Source: Parus major
Taxonomy: Eukaryota > Chordata > Aves > Passeriformes > Paridae
Assembly (NCBI RefSeq): GCF_001522545.3
Contig: NC_031770.1
Span: forward strand, 1,410,182 to 1,474,181
Length of the DNA stretch: 64,000 bases
Direction of reading: 5' to 3'
In this document: one piece after another, positions 38,747 to 64,000 of the stretch
Position numbering within the stretch: the stretch's first letter is position 1
How the letters are laid out: every line of letters starts with the position of its first letter
Translations under genes and position numbers: made by a program
The notes under the pieces: generated by a model
What the model saw: only the letters and a program-made list of their open reading frames with translations
The model's database searches: none
Told to the model about the DNA's origin: nothing

Positions 38747-38803
38747 TACTGAAATACATCAGGAAAGTCTGATTACTTCAGACTTTCCTGATGTATTTCA
38801 GTA
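38747..38803. repeat. Perfect 26-bp inverted repeat with 5-nt loop
   Basis: The left arm is 38747-38772 and the right arm 38778-38803. They are exact reverse complements over 26 bp, beginning tactgaaatacatcagg on the left, with loop ttact. The structure ends 7 bp before the antisense CR1 fragment. No gene is associated. It is too exact to be old neutral sequence unless selected or recently formed. Confidence 0.95.
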
Positions 38804-38810
38804 TTTGGAG

Positions 38811-39106
38811 CCATAGAAAACTCTGGTTTCAAAGGTGCTTCCAGAGATTGTCCAATCCAACTTTCTCTTGAGAGCACAGCCTTAGATTTGGTTATTCAGG
38901 GTCCTGTCAAGCCAATTAAGTCCTGTGCTCTTTCCAGTGAGGGAAATTTTGCCACTTCTCTGGGCAACCATCCTGATTTTTAGTTTTTCTAGTGAAGAAT
39001 ATTTTCCTTGTATCCAGACAATGTTTCCCACAAATCAACTCGTGTCTCTTGCCTTTGTCCTCTTCCTGTGCATCCTTGTGAAAAGAGCCCCTCCATCTTC
39101 TCTGTA
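38811..39106 (-). mobile_element. CR1 LINE 3' fragment, antisense, old
   Basis: Read on the plus strand the segment follows the antisense CR1 3' region in order. It has a catagaa-like terminal block, a gagattgtccaatccaac block, acttctctgggcaacc, tagtgaagaatattttcc, and gtgcatccttgtgaaaagag followed by cccctccatcttctctgta. Divergence is high, so this is an old, 5'-truncated copy in EML6 intron 1. No coding capacity remains. The subfamily was not assigned. Confidence 0.75.
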
Positions 39107-41595
39107 ATTGCTTTTGAGCCTTGAGCTACATCTAAACTTTTCTACTTAGTTCTGTCTTGGAACTTCAGATCTATACTCTGTTTACAAGTGTATGGAACCT
39201 GTTACAGAAAAGCAATATAGACAGAAATACAACGTAGACAAGAAACAAATATTTTAATCCTTTAGAATTCTAGTGTGTTATTAAAAAAATAATCTTGGAG
39301 TGAGATATTATTGCAACAGAAATTGTGGAGGTAGCATGAGTTTCCCATCTGGCAAGGCCCCCAGACCAGATGGATCCACTAATGACTTTTATAGGGCATT
39401 TCATCAGACCCTGCTGAAACACGTGTCTGGCATCTTTAATTATCCTAAATTAACACAGTTCCAGCCTTGGATGCTTAGATTCAGGCTTGTTGATCTTTGA
39501 AGGGAAGGAAAAGGAAATGTTCCCTGAAAGATCATTTTCCCAACAGACCCTTTTATTAATGAGGTATAATGGTAAAATATTATCTGAGCTTTATTGGCTC
39601 ATCCTGAACGGATTTTTTGCGTAAAAGAAGTGTCTTTGGAGGCACTTGGGTTAAAGAAGTTTTTGCTTTGGAATTTCCACGAGTGCATTTAGCCAGGAAT
39701 CCCATCTCTTTCTTTGGCTTCCCTGAAAGGAAGGGAATGGGCACTCTCAAAGCAGTTGATCTGTGCCTCTTTCCCTGGGTGTGCAGCTGCTCCCGTTGCT
39801 GTTCCCACAGTCAGAGAATTCTTGTCGTGTAAGGAAGTGCCTGCCAGGGCCAGTGGGCAGCACCAACTGCTGCTGCTGCTGCTTTGATCCCTTGTTTGCA
39901 TCCCAGCTCCTTAGCAAGAGGGAGTTTGTGTCCTTTTCCCTCAAACCTGGAAAAGAGAGACAAATTTTCTTGGGAAATTTCTTCCCCTACTTAGATCTTG
40001 CCCTCCCTGTAGAAGGAATAGGAATTAATCGTGTAGTAATGTGTTTTCTATGCCATAAATTGCTGTTGTTTGAATGCCTTGTCTTTTCTAATCATATTTC
40101 TGTATAAATGTAACAGTATTTCAGTGTTTTTCCAGTGATGCAAATAGCGATGTGGTTCCATTAGGAATGGTCTAGCTCTGGGATGTTTGCTTAGAAAATG
40201 CACTTTTACAGTTCAAAACCCAGCCAATGAAGTTGATACCCATTTAAGGAGGCTGGGAAGGGCATGGAAATCTTACACCCTGAGGACAGCACATGCCCTC
40301 TGTAACAGAGATGTTGTATAGGTACACTCACAGTTTTTGTAAGTGAAAACGCATCAAACATATAAGTCATATACAGGTAACAAACAGTCACAAAGAGTTG
40401 TTCTTGAAATTTGGCTTCATTTCCTTCCTCTAGCCCACTGCTCTGTCTGCCAAAAATAAGCCCTTGATTATCTAACAGCCAGACTGAACGTGGGCAGGGG
40501 GAGTGCATTGGAAAGGCTGGTAGCAGGAGATGAATGTCCTCAGCGGGGCTGGGAAATCAGACTGCTAATTTAGGTGCCAAAAATTGATATTATTCCCTAA
40601 TTTTAGTTCCCCCATGGGCTGACTTCATGCATCAAAAAGGATAAAACAAATACCAGAGACATTCAGTACAGACGTGTTGATGTTTAGGAAATGTGTTTGT
40701 GCTCTTAACCCAAGAGGGGGCTCTGGTGTGTGAGAACTGCTCTGTGCTAAATGGTGGCACATGTAATTAAGTTCTGCTCTAGCAGTGAGAGAGGTGAGCC
40801 CAATTAATCTTTTCCTTCTGGTTCTTGAAGAAAAGTATTCTAACTTAATTATGGCTATCACACCCTCAGTTTGTGGTGCCACCTTTTATTACCTGTATAG
40901 TTGTAGAACTGAGGTGAATTAACTGACACAATATAATGTACAACTCCGGCCTGAGGAGGAAAGGAGGAATGGGCAGGGGAGATCAGTCAGTTAAATTGTG
41001 CTAAAATTGCTCTTTTTCCATGAAATGCATATGTTTGTGAAACTTTCTTAAGGTTTTTTATTAACTTTTCTTAATAATTAGTTTTATCTGTTCCTGGGAT
41101 AGCAGAAGTATTCAGCTTCCCTGTGCCACCTGGTGAGTGCCAGTTTATTATAGGATGTTTTTCCTTATTCCATGTGTAGCTCACATACTCAGCCATTGTT
41201 CAAATTTGTTTCCTGGGTAACTGTGTAAAACTGCCTTTGTATTCATATGACTCTGCAGAGAGGTTTTATTCTTATTTTCATACTTGAAGTATTGTGAACA
41301 GAAATATATGGTTTGATTCTGGTGAAGCAATTTATTTCTGTGTCTCTTCTGAGATTGCTATGTTTAAGCATATAAAGAGAGGATTTCTTGTGTATATTTC
41401 TCATAGTAAACAATATCCATTATTCAGCTTTTTGTCCATATTTCAGAATATTTGAGCTGATGTGCAAAAGAGGAATAATTAGTAGGAAATCATCCATTAT
41501 AAACCTGTGAAAGACTAAGATCCAAGTCTGTGCTCAATCAGCTTATCAATCAAAACTATTTTAAAATTCTCTGGTTACGCTTTTCCTTTTTCTAG

Positions 41596-61419
<19,824 letters not shown>

Positions 61420-61632
61420 CTGGGAAGCATCTAACGAGCAAAGATGAGATCAAAGGAATTCACTGGGCCTCGTGGACCTGTGTGATAGGATCTGAAGTGA
61501 GTGGAATTTGGCCAAAATACACAAACATCACAAATGTCAACTCTGTGGATGGGAATTACAACAGCTCCGTGCTGGTGACTGGTGATGACTTTGGGCTGGT
61601 GAAATTATTCAGATTTCCATGCCTAAAGAAAG
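61420..61632 (+). CDS. EML6: EML6 exon 10: WD40 blade
   Basis: Encodes residues 482-552 and one base of codon 553: SGKHLTSKDEIKGIHWASWT..., then CVIGSEVSGIWPKYTNITNV, then NSVDGNYNSSVLVTGDDFGL and VKLFRFPCLKK. TGDDFGLVKLF is a highly conserved EML segment. T/CT gives Ser at the join. The acceptor is ccatttag and the donor aagaaag/gtaaga. Confidence 0.96.

Positions 61633-64000
<2,368 letters not shown>

Noticed and set aside
38747..38803. Perfect hairpin as a microRNA precursor
   Set aside because: The stem is only 26 bp with a 5-nt loop, and perfect pairing ends at the flanks. Typical precursors need a longer stem of about 35 bp and a larger loop. Kept as a hairpin only.

Overview
This is an ordinary stretch of vertebrate chromosome, almost certainly from a bird. 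Two neighbouring genes lie on the plus strand in the order SPTBN1 then EML6, which is the order known from other amniotes (SPTBN1, EML6, RTN4). The bird or reptile assignment rests on two CR1 LINE fragments. One, at about 55735-56013, ends in the octamer repeat typical of CR1 3' ends. The other is antisense, at about 38811-39106. Introns are AT-rich and clean, promoters are CpG-rich, and a GC-rich minisatellite holds an assembly gap; all of these fit an avian assembly.

Positions 1-8544 hold the 3' end of SPTBN1 (beta-II spectrin, long C-terminal form). Four coding exons (4746-4984, 6201-6374, 8000-8042, 8329-8544) encode the last 223 residues: a Ser/Thr/Pro-rich linker, the pleckstrin homology domain and the basic tail ending in FGKKK. 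A long 3' UTR with several poly(A) signals follows, to somewhere between about 9.7 and 10.9 kb.

The interval of about 6.5-8 kb before EML6 has no gene I can support. It holds a GC-rich minisatellite broken by a 261-base N run (12487-12747), a possible enhancer with an exact PBX-MEIS-type motif near 15374, and a distal CpG island at 15.8-16.17 kb.

From 17425 to the right edge lies the 5' part of EML6 (EMAP-like 6, a microtubule-associated HELP/WD40 protein). Twelve exons join in frame with GT-AG junctions to give 644 codons. These make the N-terminal HELP motif, the first tandem beta-propeller unit and the acidic linker after it. Intron 1 is 24.1 kb; the other introns are 0.6-5.3 kb. The gene continues past the window.

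I found no new gene system. The items most worth a second look are: a perfect 26-bp inverted repeat with a 5-nt loop beside an antisense CR1, with three smaller hairpins elsewhere in EML6 introns; a possible alternative upstream EML6 promoter with a matching splice donor and acceptor; G-quadruplex motifs on both sides of EML6 exon 1; a NAGNAG tandem acceptor at EML6 exon 12; and a facing pair of MIR-like fragments around the first SPTBN1 exon seen here. All gene names come from recognising the translated protein, not from a database search.
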